The notes beneath the pieces were generated by a model. It worked only from the letters and a program-made list of their open reading frames with translations, made no database searches and was not told where the DNA came from. Positions 34,416 through 42,859 of a DNA stretch of 64,000 nucleotides are shown piece after piece (position 1 is the stretch's first letter; every line of letters begins with the position of its first letter). Position numbers and translations under genes: made by a program. Origin of the DNA: Sporomusa silvacetica DSM 10669 (lineage in GTDB: Bacteria; Bacillota; Negativicutes; Sporomusales; Sporomusaceae); assembly GCF_002257705.1 (NCBI RefSeq), contig NZ_LSLK01000070.1:124001-188000 (forward strand). Reading direction: 5' to 3'.

Positions 34416-35744
34416 CTATTCTTCTTTCTCTTTATCAAGCGGCGGCGGTAACTTGGCAGCCAGGTTAACCATTTCGTAGGCCAAATCCCGCACCTTGTTG
34501 CGCAAAAGAAATACACAGTCAGTCAGGCTGGCCCGTCCCTGGGCAATGTCTTCAGCCAAAGCCTTGCAATTGGGCGAACCGCACGAACCACAATCAAGAC
34601 CAGGTAAACTTTTTAATGTTGCATCCATTATTTCGATTTTGGACATAGCTTTAGAAATATCGGCATCAAGACGCATTGCCGGTTTAGGTTCAATAGCCCG
34701 CCGCCCGGTTAACCCGAGTTCAAAATCAGTGCACTCAGTGCGTGGCAATATACCGCGCTTGGGATCCTGAATTTTTTTCTTTTCAATTCGCCGTTTCATA
34801 CGATGCTCAGCTACAAAATGGTTTTCTACTGTTAATGCACCGCCAATACAACCGCCCGCACATGCCAGTAGCTCAATATAATCAACGTCTTTGAGTTTGC
34901 CTAAGGCCACTTGCTCCAATACATTCGTAACATGATTAATATCATGTACTATTAATACGTTATCAACACCAATAGCTGATGTTTCGCCGCCTGGTACCGC
35001 CCAACCGACACCTACCCAAGAAGCTTGCCGGCGAGCATCTTGAACTTCAGCGGTAACTACTTTAAATAAATCATGATAAATCTTATTAACGGCAATGGCA
35101 CCGCTAATACTTGATTTCTCGGTACCAAGAGGTTGGTATACTGCCGTCATTTTTGCTGGGCAGGGCGTAATAAACCATACACCGATATCTTCTGATTTGA
35201 GGCCGTGCAACCGTTGAGCTTCAACTCTCGCTAACCGGGCTGCCACCTCAACCGGAGCGTCAAAAGGTACTATGTTCTCAATAAGCTCGGGGAATTTGAC
35301 CTGAATAAGCCTGACAACAGCTGGACAAGCTGAAGAAATTGCTGGGCGAACAACATCTGGACGCTTAAGGTAATCTCTAATTGCCAGCGAAATAATTTCT
35401 GCGCCATGAGCTACTTCAAATACTTCGTCAAAACCCAGTTTTAACAAACCGGCTAAAATAGCTCTAACCGGAATATCAGCGTTAAACTGACCATAGAGTG
35501 CCGGTGCCGGTAATGCAATATTGTGCTTATATTTTTTAAGGTTCCACATTTCATCGGTCACAGCGGTTTTAGCATGTCCAGGACAATGCCTGATACATTC
35601 ACCGCAATCTATGCAGCGAGAAGATGTGATACAGGCTTTGCCACCACGAATGCGGATTGCTTCCGTTGGACAATGTTTCGTACAATTCACACAGCCCTGA
35701 CACAGTTCAGGTGTAAGCTGCACAGAGTGAAAACGCTCTTCCAT
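34416..35744 (-). CDS. Sensory-type [FeFe] hydrogenase-like protein
   Basis: A ~442-residue protein with two N-terminal [4Fe-4S] motifs (CQGCVNCTKHCP, CIDCGECIRHCP), an H-cluster-like domain with SSACPAVVRLIQ, TPCPAKM and LACAGGCIGGALTVEN, and a C-terminal Fe-S domain CGSCGSPNCKALAEDI. The H-cluster motifs are degenerate relative to HydA and no PAS domain is present, so it fits the sensory or group D hydrogenases, thought to signal H2 rather than catalyse in bulk. ATG at 35744 is preferred over GTG at 35756. Neighbouring DRTGG, PHP and anti-sigma-like genes support a regulatory role. Confidence 0.85.
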   Translation of the reverse strand: MEERFHSVQLTPELCQGCVNCTKHCPTEAIRIRGGKACITSSRCIDCGECIRHCPGHAKTAVTDEMWNLKKYKHNIALPAPALYGQFNADIPVRAILAGLLKLGFDEVFEVAHGAEIISLAIRDYLKRPDVVRPAISSACPAVVRLIQVKFPELIENIVPFDAPVEVAARLARVEAQRLHGLKSEDIGVWFITPCPAKMTAVYQPLGTEKSSISGAIAVNKIYHDLFKVVTAEVQDARRQASWVGVGWAVPGGETSAIGVDNVLIVHDINHVTNVLEQVALGKLKDVDYIELLACAGGCIGGALTVENHFVAEHRMKRRIEKKKIQDPKRGILPRTECTDFELGLTGRRAIEPKPAMRLDADISKAMSKIEIMDATLKSLPGLDCGSCGSPNCKALAEDIAQGRASLTDCVFLLRNKVRDLAYEMVNLAAKLPPPLDKEKEE

Positions 35745-35783
35745 CACTTTCACCACTCAATCTATACAAATATCTTACACTTA

Positions 35784-36209
35784 TTAGTGGTAAATAATCA
35801 TACTAAGCTTTGTTCCAATGTTCTTTTCACTTTTGATGTCAAACTTATCTGTACAGCGTACCATATTGGGCAAGCCCATGCCGGCACCAAAACCCATTTC
35901 GCGGATATGATCGGGAGCCGTAGAATATCCTGCCTGCATTGCCAGATTAACGTCAGAAATTCCCGGACCTTCATCATCTACAACCAACTCAGTACGATCA
36001 GAATAAATTTCTGCCCTCATCACACCACGGCACGCATGAATAATCACATTCATCTCAGCCTCATAGGCGCTGATAGCGATTCGCCTTATAACATCAGGAC
36101 GTACTCCAAGTTGCTGCAATGTGCGCTTGATCTTGCTTGATGCTTCTCCTGCGCTGTTAAAATCTGCAGCCTCTAATACAAATTCTAGTTCTATTCCTTG
36201 TTCCGGCAA
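35784..36209 (-). CDS. Anti-sigma-factor-like ATP-binding protein
   Basis: About 141 residues of an RsbW/SpoIIAB-like GHKL ATPase fold: YEAEMNVIIHA as N box, VVDDEGPGI as G1 box, and GFGAGMGLPNMVRCTD as G2 region. Such proteins phosphorylate or sequester sigma-factor antagonists. TTG at 36209 is chosen since AAAGGAGG lies seven bases upstream, giving LPEQGIELEFVLEA as start. It overlaps the preceding DRTGG gene by 19 bases. Confidence 0.82.
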   Translation of the reverse strand: MPEQGIELEFVLEAADFNSAGEASSKIKRTLQQLGVRPDVIRRIAISAYEAEMNVIIHACRGVMRAEIYSDRTELVVDDEGPGISDVNLAMQAGYSTAPDHIREMGFGAGMGLPNMVRCTDKFDIKSEKNIGTKLSMIIYH

Positions 36210-36568
36210 AAGGGTTCCTCCTTTAGCGTACAACCCGCAAGACCATCTTGGTATAACAAACCGCAAGCTTCATACATTTGTTTTTTAGTTGAAAGCAAAG
36301 GAATTTCCATGTTCTTAGCCATTGCAACAACCTCTGGCCCTGGTCGTTTACCGCGTACAAACAATATGGCAACTAAGTCACTCATTTCAGCGGTACGAAT
36401 TACTTGAATGTTTGTCAGACCTGTCAACAAAAGCCCATGTTCTTTAGTAAAAGCCAAAACATCACTCATTAGGTCTGCACCGCAAGCGCCTTGAATTTCT
36501 CTATCAAGCCATTCTATACCGCAAAGTACCTCAGCATCCAACATAATTCTTATTTGTGCCAGTTTCAA
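36191..36568 (-). CDS. DRTGG-domain protein 2
   Basis: A 125-residue DRTGG-family protein, with GIEWLDREIQGACGADLMSD as signature and LVAILFVRGKRPGPEVVAMA toward the C-terminus. TTG at 36568 is chosen from a GGAGGTG site five bases upstream. It is the first gene of the hydrogenase operon and seems to be a paralogue of the DRTGG protein at 34051-34392. Ligand and role unknown; possibly a nucleotide- or metabolite-binding regulator for hydrogenase expression or assembly. Confidence 0.8.
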   Translation of the reverse strand: MKLAQIRIMLDAEVLCGIEWLDREIQGACGADLMSDVLAFTKEHGLLLTGLTNIQVIRTAEMSDLVAILFVRGKRPGPEVVAMAKNMEIPLLSTKKQMYEACGLLYQDGLAGCTLKEEPFCRNKE

Positions 36569-36625
36569 TACGGCACCTCCATGAGCCAAAATTAACGCTT
36601 GTTCGAAATTTCACTAAATTCCGCA

Positions 36626-36650
36626 TAAAAAATTAAGGGGCTAATCCCCT
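36626..36650 (-). terminator. Terminator after the O-antigen ligase-like gene
   Basis: On the - strand AAGGGG-ATTAG-CCCCTT is followed by AATTTTTT. It separates the ligase-like gene from the hydrogenase operon. Confidence 0.75.
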
Positions 36651-36831
36651 TTCTATAGTAATTCTAAATAGCCTAATATTTGTGTATATTCGCGTTATTT
36701 CTTATAAATCCTGCTGCGACTTCTAAAATAATTAGGTTGCTCTCAAAATCACATGGTATCCGGCAACCAAAAAGCAGTGCCTATAAACGCAGCTATACTC
36801 AGGCTTACCCTGGCAAATTACTCAACTGTTT

Positions 36832-38070
36832 TTAGTTGTAACGGCAGCTTCCTTGCCATATGGTAATAATCACCGCATTGAGGAGCCAAAACATCATCGA
36901 CATCTGCACATTAAACATAATATAATCAGTAAAACCATTGACTGCCAAACCTAGAACAGCTGCCACTATGCCAAGCATAAGCCCTGTTACCGAACGATTG
37001 TTGGTATGACTCAAAATATCCATTGCTTTCTTAGTATGTCCATAAATAATAATTAAAAAAACAAGCAGTCCTGGTATCCCAATTTCAGCCGCAATATGCA
37101 GGTACATATTATGAGCATGAACAATCCGGGCGGCAGGGTTATTCAGGAAAAAATCATACTCAGGATACACTAGCCAGTAGGCTCCCCAGCCAATTCCGAG
37201 CAGTGGCTTATCCCAAATCATGGCAATTGTGCTTTCCCATAAGGCTATTCTCAAGGTTGAAGAAGTATCTGTAGGGTTAAAAATAGACATTAATCGTTCC
37301 ATTACTGCATCCTGGCAAAAAAGTGCACCCAATGGAATTAATAAAAAAAGCCACAGCACCTTGCGGTCATAGAACCGCCCGCAAATAGTTGCAACTACCA
37401 CTATGCTTAGCCATGCACCACGCGAATAAGTAAGTACCAGACATGTCCCCAGTACAATAACCAGCGCAAACAGCAATAATTTGTTGGCGATTCTTTCGGT
37501 ATATAATCCTTGTCCAATGGCTAAGGACATAACAACCACCAAAAACCCTGCTAATAAATTGGGGTTTTTCAAGGTGGAAAAAATCCGGACTTTTAAGTCT
37601 GGAAACTGTTCACCATCCACCCATTGAAAAGTTGATATATCTACACCGTGCACATATTGATAAAAACCATAGGAAGTTACCAGTAAAGCCGAAGCCATAA
37701 CCGCCCACACTAATCGTTGTACTTGCTGCAAAGAATTTAAATTATTAATAACGAGATAATAAAGTAATATATATCGTCCCATAAGATGGTAATAATTATA
37801 AAAACTAAAGTCCGGGTCTGGTGAAACACCAATAGACGCAGCTGACAAAATAACCAACAGAGTAATGCTCTCATCAAATGGTGTCCGTTTTAACAACAGT
37901 CTCTTCACTGCTATCATCTTAACTATCCATAAAGCAGTTCCCACTCCGAGAAACAAAGTAGCAGCATCCAGCGACATCGGTAAAAAAAAGGCTACAGCCA
38001 AAATGCAATGTTCTATGAGAAAATCAAGACGATATTGGGTTTGACTGTTAAACGAATATGCAATATACAC
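36832..38070 (-). CDS. O-antigen ligase family membrane protein
   Basis: A 412-residue polytopic protein with about ten or eleven membrane segments. The Wzy/WaaL signature is a large external loop near residues 285-330 with PLLGIGWGAYWLVYPEYDFF, AHNMYLHIAAEIGIPGLLVF. It likely links a glycan to a lipid carrier acceptor; Negativicutes have an outer membrane, so O-antigen ligation is plausible, but teichuronic or other polysaccharide ligation cannot be excluded. GTG start at 38070 is weakly supported by an AGGTGA upstream. It stands alone between folC and the hydrogenase operon. Confidence 0.82.
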   Translation of the reverse strand: MYIAYSFNSQTQYRLDFLIEHCILAVAFFLPMSLDAATLFLGVGTALWIVKMIAVKRLLLKRTPFDESITLLVILSAASIGVSPDPDFSFYNYYHLMGRYILLYYLVINNLNSLQQVQRLVWAVMASALLVTSYGFYQYVHGVDISTFQWVDGEQFPDLKVRIFSTLKNPNLLAGFLVVVMSLAIGQGLYTERIANKLLLFALVIVLGTCLVLTYSRGAWLSIVVVATICGRFYDRKVLWLFLLIPLGALFCQDAVMERLMSIFNPTDTSSTLRIALWESTIAMIWDKPLLGIGWGAYWLVYPEYDFFLNNPAARIVHAHNMYLHIAAEIGIPGLLVFLIIIYGHTKKAMDILSHTNNRSVTGLMLGIVAAVLGLAVNGFTDYIMFNVQMSMMFWLLNAVIITIWQGSCRYN

Positions 38071-38162
38071 ACTTTCACCTACGGTTCAAAAAATTCCTGG
38101 TTCCGACTTACTGCTTCCTATTGGGTTTGACTGTTAAAGTTTACATATGCAAAAAGTATAAA

Positions 38163-38202
38163 CAATAGTGGCGCTTGCATTATGCCCCAAGCGCCACTAT
38201 TT
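38163..38202 (-). terminator. Terminator after folC
   Basis: A near-perfect stem, AATAGTGGCGCTTG pairing with CAAGCGCCACTATT, lies 27 bases beyond the folC stop. The U-tract is interrupted (TTGTTTATAC), so efficiency is uncertain. Confidence 0.65.
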
Positions 38203-38228
38203 ATTATATACAATTATAGTTAAAATGT

Positions 38229-39512
38229 CTACTTATTAAAGATAATCTGACGAGCCTCTCCGATTAAGTATAGCGAACCTGCGACACAAACAAGACCATC
38301 AGAACCAGCCAATTGTTTAGCACGCTCAATACCAGCCTCAATTGTGCTAGCAGCCTCCACGTGACGCGCTTCTATTTCCCGGGCAATTTCTTCTGGAGTT
38401 GCTGCCCGGTAGGAGAGCGGCTGAACAGTAACAACCGTATCGGTCGTACGAATAAGCTCACGAATAATTCCTGCTACATCTTTGTCGCGGAGAATACCTA
38501 AAGCAAAGGTTATCTCTCGTCCGGGAAACACCAGATCAAGGTTTTGTCGCAACACTCTGGCCCCATCCGGGTTATGTGCTCCGTCAATAATAATAACCGG
38601 ACTACCAGGAACAATTTCAAACCGACCTGGCCAGCATACCGTAGTGAGCGCGCTCTTAATTGTTTGCAAAGTAATGCGCGATTCCTTTGTCCCCAGAAGG
38701 AGTGCAGTCTCAACAGCCACTGCGCCATTTTCCACTTGGTGACAACCAATAATATTTAGTGCAATTTCAGCTTGGCCTAAACCACCGGCATCAATAAACA
38801 TTTGCTGTTTGCCATTAGCTAACCCTTGAAAATTACTTGAAAAATCCTCATCTTTTACATAGACGCTAGCACCTTTTGCAGCCGCTGTCTGCTTAATAAT
38901 ATCAAGTGGCTCACCTTTTGCGGCCGTTACCACCGGCACGCCATCCTTAATTATGCCAGCTTTATGGCGGGCAACATCAGCAATTGTGGAGCCGCAGCGG
39001 TCAGTATGTTCCAGGGTAACATTGGTAATTACCGAAATTTCCGGGATAATAACATTCGTGGAATCCAAAAGCCCGCCCAGTCCGACTTCAATAACAGCAT
39101 ACTCTACACCCACAGCAGCAAAGTAGTAAAAAGCAGCAGCAGTAATTACTTCAAATTCTGTGGGTTGCTCAAAACCATCTGCTAGCATCTGTTCAACAAA
39201 TTTATTGGTATAAGTAATTGCCTGAGCAAATTCATCTCTGGTTATTTCTTGTCCATTGACGACCATCCGTTCCGGATAGTCATGAAGATGGGGAGAAGTA
39301 TACATGCCGTTTTTGACCCCACTGGCAGTCAATATAGCTGACAGCATAGCTGTCGTGGAACCTTTACCATTTGTGCCGGTAACATGAATGGATTTAAAAC
39401 GATGTTCCGGATGCTGCATGAGCTCAAGCAAGCGCTCAATACGAGCCATTCCAAGATTAATACCAAACTTACTCAAATTCTCAAGATAGGCTAATGTTTG
39501 TTCATAATTCAT
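38229..39512 (-). CDS. folC: Folylpolyglutamate/dihydrofolate synthase
   Basis: Adds glutamate to folates and may also make dihydrofolate from dihydropteroate. The 427-residue Mur-ligase-like protein has P-loop VTGTNGKGSTTAM, SPHLHDYPERM, ITNVTLEHTD and the C-terminal IIIDGAHNPDGARV signature. ATG at 39512 is chosen from GGAGGTG six bases upstream, not the in-frame ATG at 39536. It follows valS by 36 bases and probably shares its T-box-controlled transcript. Folate is the one-carbon carrier of the acetogenic pathway. Confidence 0.95.
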   Translation of the reverse strand: MNYEQTLAYLENLSKFGINLGMARIERLLELMQHPEHRFKSIHVTGTNGKGSTTAMLSAILTASGVKNGMYTSPHLHDYPERMVVNGQEITRDEFAQAITYTNKFVEQMLADGFEQPTEFEVITAAAFYYFAAVGVEYAVIEVGLGGLLDSTNVIIPEISVITNVTLEHTDRCGSTIADVARHKAGIIKDGVPVVTAAKGEPLDIIKQTAAAKGASVYVKDEDFSSNFQGLANGKQQMFIDAGGLGQAEIALNIIGCHQVENGAVAVETALLLGTKESRITLQTIKSALTTVCWPGRFEIVPGSPVIIIDGAHNPDGARVLRQNLDLVFPGREITFALGILRDKDVAGIIRELIRTTDTVVTVQPLSYRAATPEEIAREIEARHVEAASTIEAGIERAKQLAGSDGLVCVAGSLYLIGEARQIIFNK

Positions 39513-39548
39513 CTGTTGCACCTCCGTTTTTTTCATGCACCGACTTTA

Positions 39549-42209
39549 CTATAGCTGCGCCAAATACGCCAAGCGTTCTTTAATAGTTATTTGTTTTTCT
39601 ACGAATTCGGCCTGTTTGGCTTTTTCCTTTTCAATGACATCAGCAGGAGCCTTGGCGGTAAAGCCAGGGTTACCCAATTTACCGCTAATACGTGATAACT
39701 CTTTGTCCAAATTGCTGAGTTCTTTGTTTAAGCGGGCGGTTTCTTTTTCGACATCAATAAGTCCTTTAAGCGGCAAATAAATTTCAACACCGCTAACCAC
39801 CGCTGTCATGGCATTTTCAGGAATAACATCACTAGCTGCAAGAATAGTTATCGGCTCGGCAGCGGCTAACGTTTTAATATAACCACTATTATCCTCTATT
39901 TTGACTTTGAGCTTAGAGGAGGCCATTTTCAATATTACTTGGCTCTTTTTGCCAGGATGTACATTGACTTCGGCCCGCATATTGCGCACGGCCTTAATGG
40001 TTTCCATAATGACGCCCATCAGTTGTTCATCCTCATGGTTAGTAAGCTTCGTATCTTCCACTGGCCAGCCAGCTGTCATTATGCTAATTCCCTGGTGCGG
40101 CAGACTCTGCCAGATAGCTTCGGTAATAAATGGCATGAAAGGATGCAGCAGCTTTACTATATTACTAAGAACATAGTGTAAAAGATATTGCGCCACTTTG
40201 CGACTTTCGTCATCTTCTTTATTATAAAGGCGGCTTTTTGCCAATTCAATATACCAATCGCAGAACTCATCCCAGATAAATTCATATACCATGCGAGCCG
40301 CTTCCCCCAGCTCAAAACGCTCAAGATTGCGCGTTACATCAGCCACGGTGGCATTATAACGACTCAAAATCCAGCGGTCAGCTAGTGTAAACGCCTTAGA
40401 ATCAGGCGTAACATCCTGGTCAAAGCCTTCCAGATTCATCAGTACAAAGCGTGAGGCATTCCAGATTTTGTTGGCAAAGTTCCGGCTAGACTCCACGCGT
40501 TCCCAATAAAAGCGCATGTCATTACCAGGGGTATTACCAGTTATTAACATAAATCGCAGTGTATCTGCCCCGTATTTATCAATTACCTCTAGCGGATCAA
40601 TGCCGTTACCCAGCGACTTACTCATCTTCCGACCCTGGCTATCGCGCACCAAACCATGAATAAACACATGCTTAAAAGGAATATTTTCTTGAAACTTCAG
40701 CCCCATCATAATCATTCTGGCTACCCAGAAGAAAATAATGTCATAGCCGGTTACTAGTACACTTGTGGGGTAAAATTGTTTGAGTTCAGCGGTATCCTCA
40801 GGCCAGCCCATGGTGGAAAACGGCCATAACCCGGAACTAAACCAAGTATCAAGCACATCTGGGTCTTGTTCAACCTTCCCGCCGCACTTAGGGCAAACGG
40901 TTATATCTTCCCTGGATACAGTAACCTCGCCACATTCGCAATACCAAGCTGGTATGCGATGCCCCCACCAGATTTGACGGGAAATACACCAGTCCCGAAT
41001 GTTTTCCAGCCAATTAGTATAGATTTTTGTAAACCGCTCTGGAACAAATTGAATTTGGCCTGAAGTTACGGCCTTAATAGCTGGTTTGGCTAGTTGCTCC
41101 ATTTTAACAAACCATTGCTTGGATACTAATGGTTCAACTATTGTGTTGCAGCGTTGACAATGACCGACCGCATGACTGTGTTCATCAATTTTCACAAGAT
41201 AGCCTTGGTCTTTCAAGTCATTTACTAACGTTTTGCGGCATTCATAGCGGTCCATTCCCGCATACTTGCCGGTATCGGCTGCCATTGTACCATCAGGATT
41301 TATAACAACAATTTCGGCTAACTTGTGTCTAAGACCCATATCAAAGTCATTCGGGTCGTGAGCGGGTGTAATCTTTACGGCCCCGGTCCCAAACGAAGGA
41401 TCAACATATTCATCAGCTACTAACGGCAGGCGGCGGCCAATAAGGGGCAGAATTAAATACTTGCCGACCAAGTGTTGGTATCGTCCGTCCTCAGGATGGA
41501 CAGCTACACCACTGTCACCTAAGATTGTCTCAGGCCGTGTAGTTGCTACCGTAACATACTCACCGTCAGTACCTTCTACCAAATACCGAACATGGTAGAG
41601 ATGACCCGGTTGTTCTTCATGCTCAACTTCAATATCACTTAAAGCCGTATTACAACGCGGACACCAATTAGTAATGCGGTGTCCCTGATAAATAAGCCCC
41701 TGCTCATACAAGCTAACAAAAACCTCGCGTACGGCCTTAGAGCAACCCTCATCCATAGTAAAGCGCTCTCGTTCCCAGTCGCAGGAAGCACCTAGGCGCC
41801 TGAGCTGATTAGTTATCCGGCTGCCATACTGGCCTTTCCATTCCCAGACCCGATTAATAAATGTTTCCCGCCCCAGATCATAGCGAGTCTTACCCTCCTT
41901 AGCCAATACTTCCTCCACTTTAATCTGAGTAGCAATTCCGGCGTGGTCGGAACCTGGCATCCATAAGGTATTATAGCCCTGCTGACGTTTAAAGCGAATA
42001 AGGATATCCTGCAGAGTATTGTCAAGAGCATGTCCCATATGGAGCTGCCCGGTTACATTCGGCGGCGGTATTACAATACTAAATGCTTGCTTTTGGGGGT
42101 CAACTTCAGCATGAAATAACCTGTTATCTTCCCAAAATTTATACCACTTGGCTTCCACTGCCTGTGGGTCATAAACGGTTGAAATATTGTTGGTCTGTTC
42201 TTGTTCCAT
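39549..42209 (-). CDS. valS: Valyl-tRNA synthetase
   Basis: Charges tRNA-Val. The 886-residue class I synthetase has the HIGH-type motif PPPNVTGQLHMGH, an editing domain with TTRPETILGDSGVAVHPE, a zinc-type insertion (CECGEVTVSREDITVCPKCG), the KMSKS motif GRKMSKSLGNGIDP, and a C-terminal coiled coil (LNKELSNLDKELSRI) typical of ValS. ATG at 42209 is chosen from AAGGAGG four bases upstream. Expression is controlled by the T-box leader directly upstream. Confidence 0.97.
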   Translation of the reverse strand: MEQEQTNNISTVYDPQAVEAKWYKFWEDNRLFHAEVDPQKQAFSIVIPPPNVTGQLHMGHALDNTLQDILIRFKRQQGYNTLWMPGSDHAGIATQIKVEEVLAKEGKTRYDLGRETFINRVWEWKGQYGSRITNQLRRLGASCDWERERFTMDEGCSKAVREVFVSLYEQGLIYQGHRITNWCPRCNTALSDIEVEHEEQPGHLYHVRYLVEGTDGEYVTVATTRPETILGDSGVAVHPEDGRYQHLVGKYLILPLIGRRLPLVADEYVDPSFGTGAVKITPAHDPNDFDMGLRHKLAEIVVINPDGTMAADTGKYAGMDRYECRKTLVNDLKDQGYLVKIDEHSHAVGHCQRCNTIVEPLVSKQWFVKMEQLAKPAIKAVTSGQIQFVPERFTKIYTNWLENIRDWCISRQIWWGHRIPAWYCECGEVTVSREDITVCPKCGGKVEQDPDVLDTWFSSGLWPFSTMGWPEDTAELKQFYPTSVLVTGYDIIFFWVARMIMMGLKFQENIPFKHVFIHGLVRDSQGRKMSKSLGNGIDPLEVIDKYGADTLRFMLITGNTPGNDMRFYWERVESSRNFANKIWNASRFVLMNLEGFDQDVTPDSKAFTLADRWILSRYNATVADVTRNLERFELGEAARMVYEFIWDEFCDWYIELAKSRLYNKEDDESRKVAQYLLHYVLSNIVKLLHPFMPFITEAIWQSLPHQGISIMTAGWPVEDTKLTNHEDEQLMGVIMETIKAVRNMRAEVNVHPGKKSQVILKMASSKLKVKIEDNSGYIKTLAAAEPITILAASDVIPENAMTAVVSGVEIYLPLKGLIDVEKETARLNKELSNLDKELSRISGKLGNPGFTAKAPADVIEKEKAKQAEFVEKQITIKERLAYLAQL

Positions 42210-42232
42210 AGTTCCTCCTTGAATCAAATATA

Positions 42233-42490
42233 AAAAAGCTCTTTCGTCCTCTAAGGACGAAAGAGCTTTTGTTTCTTCCGCGGTACCACCTTTATTTCCG
42301 GCATAAACTACAGCCAGACACTCACACTGCCATTACGTGGCAAAACCGGCTGTACCTACTTAATGTTCAACACAGCAGCTCCCGGATGACCTTCAGCTTG
42401 CGCCCTGAGAAACCTTGCAGCCAAGGGCTTCCTCTCTGAACAGTCGCGTTAGCGTACTCTTCCGTTCATCACTATTTATCATATACAATT
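42233..42490 (-). promoter_or_regulatory. T-box riboswitch leader of valS
   Basis: On the - strand the leader contains AGAGAGGAAGCC in stem I, an AAGTAGG linker, the canonical T-box GGTGGTACCGCGG (42278-42290) and a terminator (AAAGCTCTTTCGTCC pairing with GGACGAAAGAGCTTT) followed by TTTTTATA. Uncharged tRNA would stabilise the antiterminator and turn on valS and probably folC. Valine codons lie in the expected part of stem I (GTT before GAAC; GTC further up), but I could not fix the specifier with certainty. Confidence 0.93.
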
Positions 42491-42496
42491 GAGTTT

Positions 42497-42525
42497 ATTA
42501 TACCTATCACTGTGGACAGTGTCAA
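42497..42525 (-). promoter_or_regulatory. Promoter of the T-box leader and valS
   Basis: On the - strand a perfect -35 TTGACA (42520-42525) and perfect -10 TATAAT (42497-42502) are separated by exactly 17 bases, a few bases before stem I of the T-box. Confidence 0.92.
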
Positions 42526-42859
42526 GTTCTGGCCGTTCATTTTGCAAATCCTCAGCCTTAGTTAAATCCCTAAATACTTATATTCTTCAAAATGATGGGG
42601 ATAATAATCGGGCTCCTATCAAAAATATTGGTTACTTTTTCTAGGACAATCTCAATCAGCGGTTTATTGTCTGGAGGCAAAAGCCAGCGAATGGGTACAA
42701 ATAAATCTTTTGTGAAACTTAGTACAAATTTTTCTTCTAAAAAGGAGGAAAATTCACAATAATGTTGAAGTTCATTATTGAATATTAAAAATATTTATGT
42801 TCTTATTTTCTGTTTTCCCAAGTAATTTCTATACTACCACAAGGAGTGTGAAACAGTTA
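42503..42859. other. Divergent intergenic region between valS leader and fdhA
   Basis: Besides the valS promoter, this stretch holds an imperfect palindrome TTGTGAA-N4-AGTACAA (42710-42727), an unused-looking AAGGAGG (42741 area) followed by an eight-codon ATG frame, and a - strand open frame without a start codon (about 42580-42790). No convincing fdhA promoter pair was found. Confidence 0.5.
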
